Assembly (NCBI GenBank): GCA_014529385.2
Contig: CM043946.1
Coordinates: 15,273,077 to 15,337,076, forward strand
DNA from: Adiantum capillus-veneris
Lineage: Eukaryota; Streptophyta; Polypodiopsida; Polypodiales; Pteridaceae
DNA length: 64,000 nt
Direction of reading: 5' to 3'
Both the position numbers and the translations under genes were made by a program. The notes beneath the pieces were generated by a model. It worked only from the letters and a program-made list of their open reading frames with translations. It was not told the DNA's origin and did no database searches. Below, one piece after another: positions 54,661 through 64,000 of the stretch. Each line of letters opens with the position of its first letter. Position 1 is the first letter of the stretch.

Positions 54661-55680
54661 TCAACACCGGATGCAAAGACAACACAGATGAGTCGAAGGT
54701 GAGAAGCCAAAGTCCGTTGAGGTACAGCCTTCGTGAACATTGAAAATGTCTGTAGTAGGAACATACTCCAAATGAAGATCTCCAGCCAAGTGGTACTGGA
54801 CCTCAATGTGCTTTGTCCGAGCGTGAAAGATAGGGTTCTTGGCAATAGCAATGCAACTCTAATTGTCGCACAAAAGTCGTAGCAGTCTGGGGAAAACAAA
54901 ACTCTCCCAATAATCTCTGTAGCCATATGGCCTCACTAGCAGCATAGCAAGTTGCTCTGTACTCCGCCTCTGTAGAAGATAGCGCAGCGGTGGGTTGCCG
55001 CTTACTGCTCCATGAAATGGGTCCCGAGCCAAGTGTGAAAACTACTCCTGTAGTAGAGCGCCAAGTATCTGGATTTCCTCCCCAATCTCAATTGCACCAA
55101 CCAAGTAAGGTGCAACCCTTGGAGAGACCATAGAACACACCATGGTCCAAGGTGCCGTTGATGTACCGCAAAGTACGCTGGGCACACTTCCAATGTCACC
55201 TGACGAGGTCAGGTGTTGAAGGAACTGAGGACAAAAACTATGTAACAGATGTCTGCTCGGGAATAAGTCAGCCATACGAGGCAGCCGACAACATTCCTCT
55301 ACTGCTCCAAGTCAATCTGTGGGGAAGGATCGTGAAGCGATATGTTCTCGCCGGGCTCAAGAGGAGTGCTAATCGGTCTGCAGCCTGTGACCTGTCATCT
55401 GGAATCTCTCTAGGATAGCCTTCGCATACTTCCACTGAGAAAAGAAGATGCCGTATGGTGTCTGAAAAATCTCGAATCCAAGAAAATAGTGAAGAAGCCC
55501 AAGATCATTCATCTCGAAACGTGTCTCCATAGCTTTCATGATCGACTTGATCCTGCTCGTCCATGAGCCTGTGAAAATGAGATCGTCCACATAGACAATC
55601 ACTATTGCAACCAAAGAGCCATCAAAGACAACATAACAATTGGAATCTGATGAGGTACGTCGTAACCCCAACTTCATGAG
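54661..55680 (-). pseudogene. copia reverse transcriptase end and RNase H
   Basis: Begins on the minus strand at 55677 inside RT: SDSNCYVVFDGSLVAIVIVY and then the intact YVDD box (VYVDDLIFTG), MNDLGLLHYFLGFEI, QWKYAKAILERFQM. After a damaged middle part RNase H reads [19 protein letters not shown] (about 55020-54965), [12 protein letters not shown] and [15 protein letters not shown]. Upstream gag, integrase and the first half of RT are absent; the cut is exactly at the LTR 55681-56114. Stops and shifts between blocks. Confidence 0.83.
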
Positions 55681-56114
55681 AAACTAATCCTTAATTAAGT
55701 ACTTAAACTCATGATTAAGACTTAAGAAACTTGAACTGAACTCAGAAACAAGACTCATAATACTCTTTGTTGATTGATGACTGTATGAATGAAACTGAGT
55801 ACAATAGGCTCCTTATATAGGAGACGAAGAGACACAAATGAAAATACATGTCTCCTGATGAAGAGACATGACTTTAGACGTAAAGACACATCCTTTTGGC
55901 GAAGAGCTGCAACCATTGGGCGAAGAGTCGCACCTGTAGAGCGAAGGGGTGTGACCAGTCGTCGAAGGAGTGTGGCTTTTGGCGAAGAGGCACGTCTCTT
56001 AAGCGAAGGGTCGTGACCATCCAAGCGCAAGGGTCCTCCTTAGCATGGCACTTCGCGTATCTGCAACTAGGAGTAGATGTAATACTGCAACAGTCACGAC
56101 TCACAATCGTGACA
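55681..56114 (-). repeat. 3' LTR of element G with 21 bp motif array
   Basis: Starts on the minus strand at 56114 with TGTCACGATTGTGA, preceded by the purine run AAAGAGGGAGGGGAA (56115-56129), a good polypurine tract. About eight tandem units of roughly 21 bp built on CTCTTCGCC lie at 55855-56030. TATATAAGGAG follows near 55810. It lacks the last bases (CCTTACA) of LTR H, so it is cut at the border with the copia fragment. Confidence 0.78.
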
Positions 56115-57537
56115 TTCCCCTCCCTCTTTAAATAAAACCCAGGATAGTTGTAGAAACTCCGAGAAGAAGGAAATGTATTGTTGTTGTGCTTCTGCATCCA
56201 AAGCTCTTTCTGTTAAGTCCCATGTCATGGCACTGTTATTGACCATGACTATTTTTCCAAACTGAAAATTGATCATATCTGCAACTTGCTAAGTGCCTTT
56301 GTCAAAGTCATTTGTAACTTTGAGCTTTGTCCCAGAAAAGATTGAATCTGTATTTGCTTCGAGTGAAATTATTGGGAAACCGACTAAAGTCGTGCTGCAA
56401 GAGTTTGTATCTGCTTTATCCTTTGCACCGCTGAAGGCAAGGACTGGAGTTTTCAAGTTTGAAGAATTATCATTCACCATAGCATCTGGTATCTATTTAG
56501 AGACAAAGACTTGGTTCTGCAAGGGCGGTGACAAGGCTAATTTTTTTGCCTGGAACACGGCCAAAGAAGGGGTTTTGTGTTTGTTGGTTGTCACACAAGA
56601 ACCTGAATCTTCTAAATCTTCAACTGTTTCAACGGGTATTAAGGCTTCCAGTTGTGAAGGGGGAGGTTGAGGCAGTTGTTTCCTCTTAGACCTCTGTAAA
56701 GTCCTCTTGCACAAGGAAAGGATCAATAAATCTTGAACTTTACCACAATCAGACAAGAAAGACTTAAATGTAGGGCATGGCTCGCGAGGAGGAACTTGTC
56801 CAGCGTCGCAACGTTCACGACCGACTACTCGACTAGGGTCGGATATATGTGCCACCAAGTCCGTCCATCTTGATATGGTTGATTTCTTTTTAAGATGAGA
56901 TCCTTTGGAAGCTTCATGTTGCTGCTTCTGTTGTTGATGATTCCAATAAGAAGTTTGCTGCTTAGAATTGTAACTTTTCCAAGAATATTCATGCTGAGAC
57001 TTTTGTTGCTCGCACGAAGATGCTTTCTGTCTGGTTGTCTCTGAGAAACCATGCTTTGGGTGAGAAAATTTTGGCTGCGAAACCTCCGATTTGGTCAATT
57101 CAAAGGTTTGCATCTGTAATTGGTCGAAGCAAGTGTTGATGGAAGCAAGACTTGCTGAGAAAGTCTGTTGCATAGTTTCCATTTGAGCTTTGAGAAGGGC
57201 AAGCATCTGTGCTTGATGACCATCTTCTTCCTAGGACGTCGACATGGAGATCTTGACCTCGTCGATGGGAGGTGTCTCCTCTGGAGCGGGCAACAAAGGT
57301 GTGTGATCCGGGACTAAGAGATCGCTGTGAACACGCACCAGGGACTGGAGTAAGATAATGTTGTTGATTGCGTCCAATGTGCACTTTGTCAGGGAGTAGG
57401 GTACCGCCCAAGGAAGTACTCGAAGTGTGGGAGACGACGAGACTTGCGCGTCTGTAGATGTTCCACACCATCCACTTTTGTAACCGACTTCCGCGACGAT
57501 GGGTGACGTAAATCACGTAATCCTGTGGGCTTGGCAC
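56094..57537 (-). pseudogene. gag-like ORF of element G, unknown function
   Basis: One frame from 57206 to about 56094 has only two in-frame TAG codons (56493-56495 and 56286-56288 region). It starts MLALLKAQMETMQQTFSASL, has a Gln/His/Ser/Lys-rich middle (YWNHQQQKQQHEASKG), a part with GKVQDLLILSLCKRTLQRS and ends in KLKVTNDFDKGT, FQFGKIVMVNNSAMTWDL. A second frame (57537-57240) upstream may be its N-terminus. The next sequence on the same strand is a polypurine tract and LTR, so this is the last gene of an LTR element without visible pol. I recognise no family; gag is inferred from place and composition. Confidence 0.5.
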
Positions 57538-58338
57538 GACCAGAGGCGCAAGAACGGGTACCGGTTCTCGAACGGGTACTGATTCTGGAGAATCGGAAAT
57601 TAGAATATATTCTAGCTTGGAATTGGTATATACTTCATCTTGAGAATTGGTTCAAGAATCTGTTCCTAGTTCTGTGTCCATCGGCGGAGTGTCGGGATAA
57701 TAATAACCTCGAGGAAGGGGGTTCTCTAGCAAACTCTCCTCCGGAACTTCATCTATGTATGAGAGATACGAATAGGCGCCTAGGTGTGATCGTCTGCCAT
57801 GGTTGTGGGTCAGACTACGTGTAGGAGAGAGGCAAGGAGCCAACGTTGGATTTTGCTTACGCTGCCTTCTTTTTTATGCAAGCGCTGGCTGGATTCGTGG
57901 GTTTGTACGCTGGCTGAATTTGTGAGTTTTTTTAATGCTCAAGTAGGTGCCCAAAGTGGCCCTTTAAAAAAATTGGTCTTCAGCTTTTAAAAGTGGCCAC
58001 CCTTTGTGTGAAATATGTAAAAGACAGCATCCATTTACCCAAAAGGCACCAGCGTAGGAAAAAGAAACAACTCCAGCGTGTTGTTTGGCTGATTGCAACA
58101 GCGTAGAAGAGGGGATCGATCACTTGAGAGTAGGGAGTTGCACCAAGGGTCACACACCCTTTCAGCAAGAAGTGCGCCGGCACTTGAAGAGGGGCGTGGG
58201 GCGCGAAGTAGAGCAATTGGGGAGGGCGCACGACCAGCAACTGTGCACGAGGGATTCCATCATTTTCCACCTCATATCAGCCCGGGTGAGCAAGAGCTTT
58301 CCTGTATGTTGTTGCTAAATTGGCTTTATCTTACAGAA
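57538..58338. other. non-coding DNA, nothing recognised
   Basis: About 800 bp. Near 57545-57600 GGTACCGGTTCTCGAACGGGTA-like phrases occur, and 57840-57950 has GCTGGCTG phrases like the GCTGAAA zones. No gene, terminal repeats or RNA seen. Confidence 0.5.
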
Positions 58339-60344
58339 AAATAATTCTAAATGAATTATTGGATTTATAAGTGAGAGGGTTTTCTCCCTTGGAACACCAA
58401 GGAAAAATAATTCTAAATGAATTATTGGAATTTTAAGTGAGAGGGCTTTTCTCACTGGAGACATCCGAGTACAGAGTATTCCTAGTGCGTCATTTAAAGT
58501 AATGACGGGAACATTGAGAACGGGAATATCTGTAAGGCCACCAGGAATGGGTACTTCTGATGCGTCACATCGGATGGGTGACAGGGAGCATCAAAAAGAA
58601 GTATCCGACCATCCGGGAACGGACATCTCTGATGCGTCATAGGATGGGTGACATAGAGCATCGTGAAGGAGATTGTACCGTAAGTTCGGTAGGAAAGGAC
58701 TAGGTGATGGGTATTCCTGATGCGTCACAAGGTGGGTGACGGGTGCATCGGAAAGGGAATATCCATAGTCGGGAGGAAATTCCGAACTGTGTTAGAATTG
58801 TGCACAAGGAAAAAGCAAGCACTTGAATGAAGATGGGTTCAAAGGAAACTTTGAGGAAAAACAGATGCTTTTTGAGAAAGCGGGATTGCTTTTCGAGAAA
58901 GCAGATGCTTTCCCGCGAAGAAGTCTATGTTTGCATTGCAACTGTGCATGTGATTGCATCCAGGGACGCCTGCGAAGTGCTGTGAAAGCATTGTTTTTAA
59001 CTTATAAGGTTTTATTGAGTTTTTGGGCAGGTTCAAACTATTTTTAAAATACGCCGGCCGCCCACTTAATAAGTGGACAGCCATCTGATAAATAAGGCAA
59101 CAGGTCAGCCAACGTTTTCTCTCTCTCATTTTCTGGCAGAACAAAAAAAGAAATTGGAAAAAAAAAAAAAAAAAAACGGCCGCGATCTCTACACGAGCAG
59201 CTATTCGTGCCCGTGGCTAGGAGCTATAAAAGCATCACATGCCCTCACTTAGAGGGGAGGACCAATCTTTGCAAGGAGGAGATGCTGCTGCAGATTTCAG
59301 TCGTAAAGAAGACGTTGCCGGTGATGCCCATGGCTGCCCCGAGTGTACCAGATGTCGCCAAGACCCATTGCGCGAGTTCCCTCGCGAAGAAGTGTCTACG
59401 AAGCGTGTTTCCATCGTGACAAGTTGCTGTTTTTCTCTGTTTTCAGCCCATAAACGTCGTAGACGGGGCTGATTTACGAGAAGGAACCCCAGAACACACA
59501 TCTTTTGTGTGTAGGATTGGAAGAGAGGATTTTCTATGGAGAGATCTCTTCCGGGGAATTACTTTTCGAGAACGGAGTTGCGTTTCGAGCGTCGAGACTT
59601 TGAAGGTACCAATTTTCATGTTATGAACTCTGAGTATTTGTTTGCAGGTGTACTTCCTCTTATTGAGGAAGTACACCTCTGAGTATTTGTTTGCAGGTGT
59701 ACTTCCTCTTAGTGAGGGAGTAGGAGCAGAGGAAGGTATGAGCCTCTGCAAGAGAAAAGCGCTGTGAGGAACTAGAGCCAGATCAGCCCAAGGGTTTCGT
59801 ACCCGAGTTTGGGAAGTAGATCCACGGATCGGAGAGAGGTAGTCTCTCAAGTTGTGGTCCGGAAGTTGGGATTCCCAAGGACGGACTTCGTGTCCGGGAA
59901 AGCAGAGTTGTTCTGCGGGAAGAGGACTCTGGAAAGAGAGTTGGAAAAGAGTTGCAGGGATGCCATGCCTTGAGTCTGGAAAATGAGATCTAGAGGCGAG
60001 AACCTTGACTCTCGAGGAATTGGAATAAGGAACGGAAGTTCCTTGGAATAGGGTTTTGCCCTAGGAATTGGAAGCTGAGGCTTCCGGGAACCATCAAGTC
60101 TTATTCTAGAACAAACGTGGTAATACGTTCGGTTCAAGTGCTTGTATAGACTTCTCCTCAGTAATAAAGATACTATTACGGGGGGGGACCAGCCCATCTT
60201 CTGGTCCCCAGTATTGTGTTGATCTTCTCACTCTCTGTCTCTCTCTCTATTTATTTCTCTCTATATCCTCTGGCTTCAATAATAAGTGATAAATCCTATT
60301 TATCCAAATGTATTTTATATTGTTATGCGCTCCCGTTTGTGACA
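58339..60344 (+). repeat. 5' LTR of element I (left end uncertain)
   Basis: About 2 kb ending GTTTGTGACA one base before a perfect primer site. The left end is set by a 57-63 bp tandem duplication (AATAATTCTAAATGAATTAT, 58339-58458). Inside are three GATGCGTCA hairpins (58559-58749), an A-run (59158-59176), a perfect 14 bp hairpin (59646-59678) within a 52 bp tandem duplication, and CT-rich text before AATAATAAGTGATAAA. No partner LTR lies in the window, so the left limit is a guess. Confidence 0.6.
59646..59678. repeat. perfect 14 bp stem-loop
   Basis: Arms AGGTGTACTTCCTC and GAGGAAGTACACCT with loop TTATT. The left arm and its upstream 38 bases are repeated at 59684-59711, giving a 52 bp tandem unit of which only the first has the complete right arm. 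Confidence 0.93.
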
Positions 60345-60345
60345 G

Positions 60346-60357
60346 TGGTATCAGAGC
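60346..60357 (+). promoter_or_regulatory. primer binding site of element I
   Basis: TGGTATCAGAGC, complementary to initiator methionine tRNA, one base after the LTR end CA. Confidence 0.94.
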
Positions 60358-60539
60358 ATGGTCTCCTCTCTTTCTCTGTAAAGGAGGACGACTCTGGGAA
60401 GATACGGGAAGAAGCCATAACAAGCCAAGAGACAAGTAAGCAGGCGGAAACCTAAGTCCTGCAGGAAAAAAGCTTGTAGAGTGGGAAATTTTTTTCTCTT
60501 TGCAAGAAGTCGTCACAAGACTTGGGATTCTCTGAGAAG

Positions 60540-61150
60540 GCGACGAGAGCATGATGCTCAAGATCCTAGAGAATCCAAGGAGCGGAATGCTCAAGATCCT
60601 TCAGAATCTAGAAAATATCCATGAGCATCAATCCAAAACCATAGCCAAGAAATCCCGTCATTTCGGGAAGGATATGAAGAAGGTCTTTAGACCTTAGAAC
60701 ACTCTGGTCAAGCTTGATACTTTTGACGGATGGGAAGATGTCCCAAAAGCTACCGCTTTCATTCGATAGTTTGAAGTTGCCTTTGCAGGCGGCAATTTCT
60801 GAAAAGCGTTGAAGGTGAGACATGTGACCAAACACCTCAAGGGGATTGCAAGTACTTGGTGGTATACCAAAGCTCTGCAAGGAACTTACAACAAGACTTG
60901 GATTCAATTCAAGGCTGAATTTTTCAACAAATTTTTTTCCTCTACACTTTGAGGAAGGCATCCAAGAAGATTGGGATGGGTTTGCCCAATAGGAACACGA
61001 GTGAGTCAAAGCAAGTAGTGGTTCACTCTTGCCAAGGTAGCTCCACTCTCGATCCTCTCTGAGGAAGGAAAGATGAAGAAATTCAACAAAGGACTTTTGC
61101 CTGAATTTTGTAAACCCATCTGCAAAATACTTTGCAACAGATGGTAGAGT
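60540..61150 (+). pseudogene. gag of Ty3/gypsy element I
   Basis: In shifted frames the plus strand reads TLVKLDTFDGWEDVPKATAF, FEVAFAGGNF, stop, KALKVRHVTKHLKGIASTWW, TYNKTWIQFKAEFFNKFF, and later LSEEGKMKKFNKGLLPEF. The order and the L-R-H-V/W-W positions match the gag domain of element D (DKVLAFIQQFDAAFGDED, LRHVAMHFQKSARQWW), so it is chromovirus-like. At least three frameshifts and several stops. Start not determined. Confidence 0.75.
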
Positions 61151-61868
61151 CAACAATAAAAGTTGAAAGTGTACACCTTAGTGTACATAGAATCCAATCC
61201 CCGTAGTGGGACGGGAATCATTGAACACAGAAAGTTTGGAGTAAGGGAATTCAATCTAACTCCTGAGTTCTTGAATAGAAGACCCTCGAACTTTAAGTGA
61301 GAGGGCAGGTTTTCAATCAAAGTTACATCTTTGAGGAAATCATAAAGTGCATTGTGCTTGTTTGCTCTTTTGCACAAGATATGGTTATGTCTAACCGGGA
61401 CTACCACTCTCGAGTGTTCATGAGAGCAGGATCAAACTGAAACATTGTTTTCTGAGATGAATTGGTTTGCTCAACTAGCCGGAAGGTCAACTATTGATCT
61501 GGTATCCGGTAATTCCCGAATACATTACCTGCTACTGCGGGTAGGAAAATTATGAAGGAACCATTATGAGCTTTCCAGCAAAGAAAAGCTTTCATCAAGC
61601 TTGAATACTCTTTAAGCCCACACCCCCTACACGGTAAGGGAAGATATGGTAGTGCTTTTTGCACAAGTGAATGAACACTCTCTTTAGGAGGGAAGGAACA
61701 AGCGACGACCACGGCCTGTGCTTGAGGAATCCAAGGATTCAAATCCTAAATTATTTGATGAGCGGGTTTTGCTTAAGATCAAGCCAAGTGATCACCAAGT
61801 TGAGCGTCTTCGCTCTAAGGATCTTACGAAGGGAAGGTAATTTCCCAGGTTCACCGAAACTTTAACAC
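61151..61868. other. remainder of element I, nothing definite
   Basis: About 720 bp after gag. A short plus frame LKIKPSDHQVERLRSKDLTK near 61770-61830 is open but not recognised. A minus frame (61407-61150) has no similarity that I can name. A small inverted repeat GTGTACACCTTAGTGTAC lies at 61169-61186. Confidence 0.45.
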
Positions 61869-61876
61869 AGCTTAAG

Positions 61877-64000
61877 CATAGTTACATGGGACGGCGGGTC
61901 GGAGTCGGGAACGGGGTCGAGACGGCAAAAGTCAGGAAACAGGGACGAGGGTCGGAACGGCAAAAAAAAAAAGAGTTTTTTTGGCATTTTTTGACCTACA
62001 CACATGCCACACACATAGAGCATCACTTTGACCATAAATTTACACTAAATAGACCAAAGAACACGAGTCATATAGGCTGAAATGTGCTAATAAAACATCG
62101 ATGATCGATGGATACAAAATGAGAAGTGCATGCCACAAGGACTCAAGAGTCAAAAAGCCTAAAGAACTTAGGACAAGCCTGAGGCCTCAAGGATAACAAA
62201 AAGTACAAAGGGCTATGTAGTAGGTAGAGTCGTAGACTCAAGAGTCTAGACTAGAGAGTCGAGTGATCAATGATCATCAAACTCAAGAAGTGCTCACCTG
62301 CTGAATCTCCACATCGTCGTCGTAGTCGAGGTCGTCAGCGACGTATGAGGGCTCGGGAGGCTCGCATTAAGGCTCGAAATCCTCCTCTAGCTCCTCCAAA
62401 AGAGAATCGGCCATAGATGGATTCTCTTGTGCCATCTCCCACTCAGTGAAAGGATCTGCCTTGTGTGTGACGCTCTTGGCAAGCATGCGCAAGTTAGCGC
62501 TCACAAACACCAAATCATTGACCCTCTGAACCCCAAGGCGATTCCTCTTCTTAGAGGCAATGTGGTTGTACACACTCCATAGTTGCTCCAAGCAACTAGT
62601 GGTACATGCTTGGCTAAGGACACGAACAGCCAAGCGCTGCAAATGTGGACCATCTCCTCCATAGTCCTCCCATCACAAAACCGAGCCAATCTTGTTGCGA
62701 TCAAGCTGTGCATCTACACATCCATAGGAGCCCTTCTTTTGCCTGTAGTTGAGTAGCTCGTCTCTAATCTTGCGCCTAATGTCACTGCTAGGCTCAAGGC
62801 GCTCCAATGCAAGCCGCCATCCTTTGCTCACCTCCTTGTCGGTCTCTTGACGCCTTCCTTGAAACTCAAGGTCAAGCACATAAGCTGCCGTATGAAGTGG
62901 AGAGTAGTATCCATTCCACCTCGACTCACACAAGCTATGAATCTCCACATACTGAACAGGGTCAGGCACAAGCTTCTCAAGTGCCTCTATCATCCGATCC
63001 ATGGCTTCGTAGACTTTGCCAATGCATGGCTGCAAGTCATCCACCACTCGAAGTAGGTGTAGAATAGGCTTGACCATGGCGTTAAGAGTCTTCACCTCCT
63101 CCCACCAAGCGGCGTCGTCGGCCCATTCTCGGCATTTCAATCCTACTGCTGATGTAGACTCCGGCATGGCCTGGAACTCATCACTGAGAAAGAGGCCCCT
63201 TAAGGCTCCGCCACATGTAGACAAGCGGCCTAGCATAAGCCAATTAAATGCAAATCTTGTCTCTGAATATTTGAGCAAGGACAAGTGGCTCCTCTTTGAG
63301 AATTCATGGCGCACTTTTTGATGGTTGAGCACAAAGGAGACAATTCGAGAGGCGTCACCAATGGTGGGTGAAATCCATGACAAGTTCCCTATGTCCTTGA
63401 GGAGGTTATTGAGGCAATGCGCCATGCAAAATGTGACATGGATGCTGGGATACATGCCCTCTATGATAGCTCCGGCTACCCTATTTGACGCCTCTCCATC
63501 TGCAACCATACAAAGGACATTCTCCGAGCCGGTGATCTCTATGGTGCTTGTCCACTCCGCAGCAAGCATCTCGGCGGCCTTGCCACTATCGGATGCATCA
63601 TGTGACTCCACAAAGTACATCTCCCCCCGAGAGTAGGCCACCACCCTGTGGATGGACCGCTTGCGGGTGTCACTCCATCCATCTACAAGAAGAGAGACGC
63701 CATTGGTCTCCCACAAATCCTTTGTTGCTTGGGCCGCTTGCTCCACGGCAACCTTCTCTTTGTCAAGGAGGGTGGTACGAAGCCTCTCCAATGAAGGTGG
63801 CACATAAGAGGAGCCATATTCCCCTATTTTCGTAACCATGGTTCGAAAGTATGGAGACCTATCCACACAAAATAGAGCATGTTGTGTTAGTATGGAGAGT
63901 CGAGAGTCGAGAAGTTATAACCCATTATGAATACAAAATGGAAGATTGCAATGTGCATATGCCAAGGGAAACTCACCGCGAAGCATGGAAGGCAATGTGG
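61877..64000 (-). mobile_element. hAT transposon with transposase, runs off the window
   Basis: The terminus at 61877 reads CATAGTTACATGGGACGGCG and is the same kind of end as the MITEs at 17963 and 47032. GGAACGG/GGTCGGAGTC repeats lie just inside, as in the MITEs. The 8 bases before it are AGCTTAAG; the other end and the matching duplication lie beyond 64000. A hAT transposase is coded toward this end. Size and the 5' exons are unknown. Confidence 0.8.
62367..63866 (-). pseudogene. hAT transposase (DUF659 type), one nonsense codon
   Basis: A 500-codon minus-strand frame, broken only by TGA at 62673-62675 before TGG GAG GAC, where a Trp codon is expected. Motifs: SLLVDGWSDTRKRS (residues 58-71) and MVADGEASNRV (120-130) with the conserved acidic residues, FCMAHCLNNLLKDIG (146-160), SRWNGYYSPLHTAAY (about 312), and after the stop the C-terminal dimerisation domain (LQRLAVRVLSQACTTSCLEQ, RNRLGVQRVNDLVFV). 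The frame begins next to an AG that looks like a splice acceptor, so the N-terminal BED zinc-finger exon is probably upstream of the window end. It would cut and paste elements with these ends. TGG to TGA makes this copy lose the dimerisation domain. Confidence 0.88.

Noticed and set aside
58339-58760. Regularly spaced repeats resembling a CRISPR array
   Set aside because: Repeats are imperfect hairpins with variable spacing in a plant LTR; there are no cas genes and the genome is eukaryotic.

Overview
The window is nuclear DNA from a land plant with a large, repeat-filled genome. Support comes from plant-type Ty3/gypsy and Ty1/copia polyproteins, a plant-type L1 LINE, a plant hAT (DUF659) transposase with small derivatives, and spliced exons of the plant PP2A B'' regulatory subunit. 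A fern, lycophyte or gymnosperm would fit the nesting depth and the probably very long introns, but that is inference. I saw no bacterial features, CRISPR array, tRNA or rRNA gene.

Layout. 1-16286: a plus-strand Ty3/gypsy element (A) whose 5' end lies outside the window. It carries a hAT-type MITE (1496-1972) and, inside its integrase, a minus-strand copy of the same family (B, 4268-11841, target duplication GGTTT). B itself carries a GC-rich non-autonomous LTR element (C, 7891-9799, target duplication GTGGC). A ends with a frameshifted accessory ORF (13453-15590) and a 3' LTR. 16287-17490: LTR-like DNA with a 41-44 bp minisatellite.

17491-35532: a chromodomain Ty3/gypsy element (D) with both LTRs. 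Its 5' LTR holds a hAT-like MITE, its protease is split by a TA-flanked MITE, its reverse transcriptase has lost the catalytic core, and its chromodomain is split by an 8.9 kb LINE (24308-33244, 13 bp target duplication).

35533-42210: the only host gene, seven consecutive minus-strand exons of a PP2A B''alpha/beta-type subunit (38653-41102), flanked by two LTR-like copies rich in ACGTGGC motifs and a decayed copia fragment. Both ends of the gene are missing from what I can see.

42211-57540: copia and gypsy remnants around a nearly complete copia element (F, 45496-51477), which sits in a chromovirus fragment and holds a hAT-like MITE in gag; then opposite-facing LTRs, a copia 3' remnant and a minus-strand gag-like ORF beside an LTR. 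58339-61876: a long 5' LTR with hairpins, an initiator-Met primer site and a broken gag. 61877-64000: the terminus and transposase of a larger hAT element that shares its end sequence with the MITEs at 17963 and 47032, so it may be their source of transposase.

No transposon polyprotein here is intact. Many breaks are in-frame TAG or TGA codons or G-to-A type changes at conserved residues, as expected after long cytosine methylation. The most useful observations are the exact nested insertions, the shared hAT family, the accessory ORFs of the A/B family, and the hairpins and motif arrays inside LTRs.
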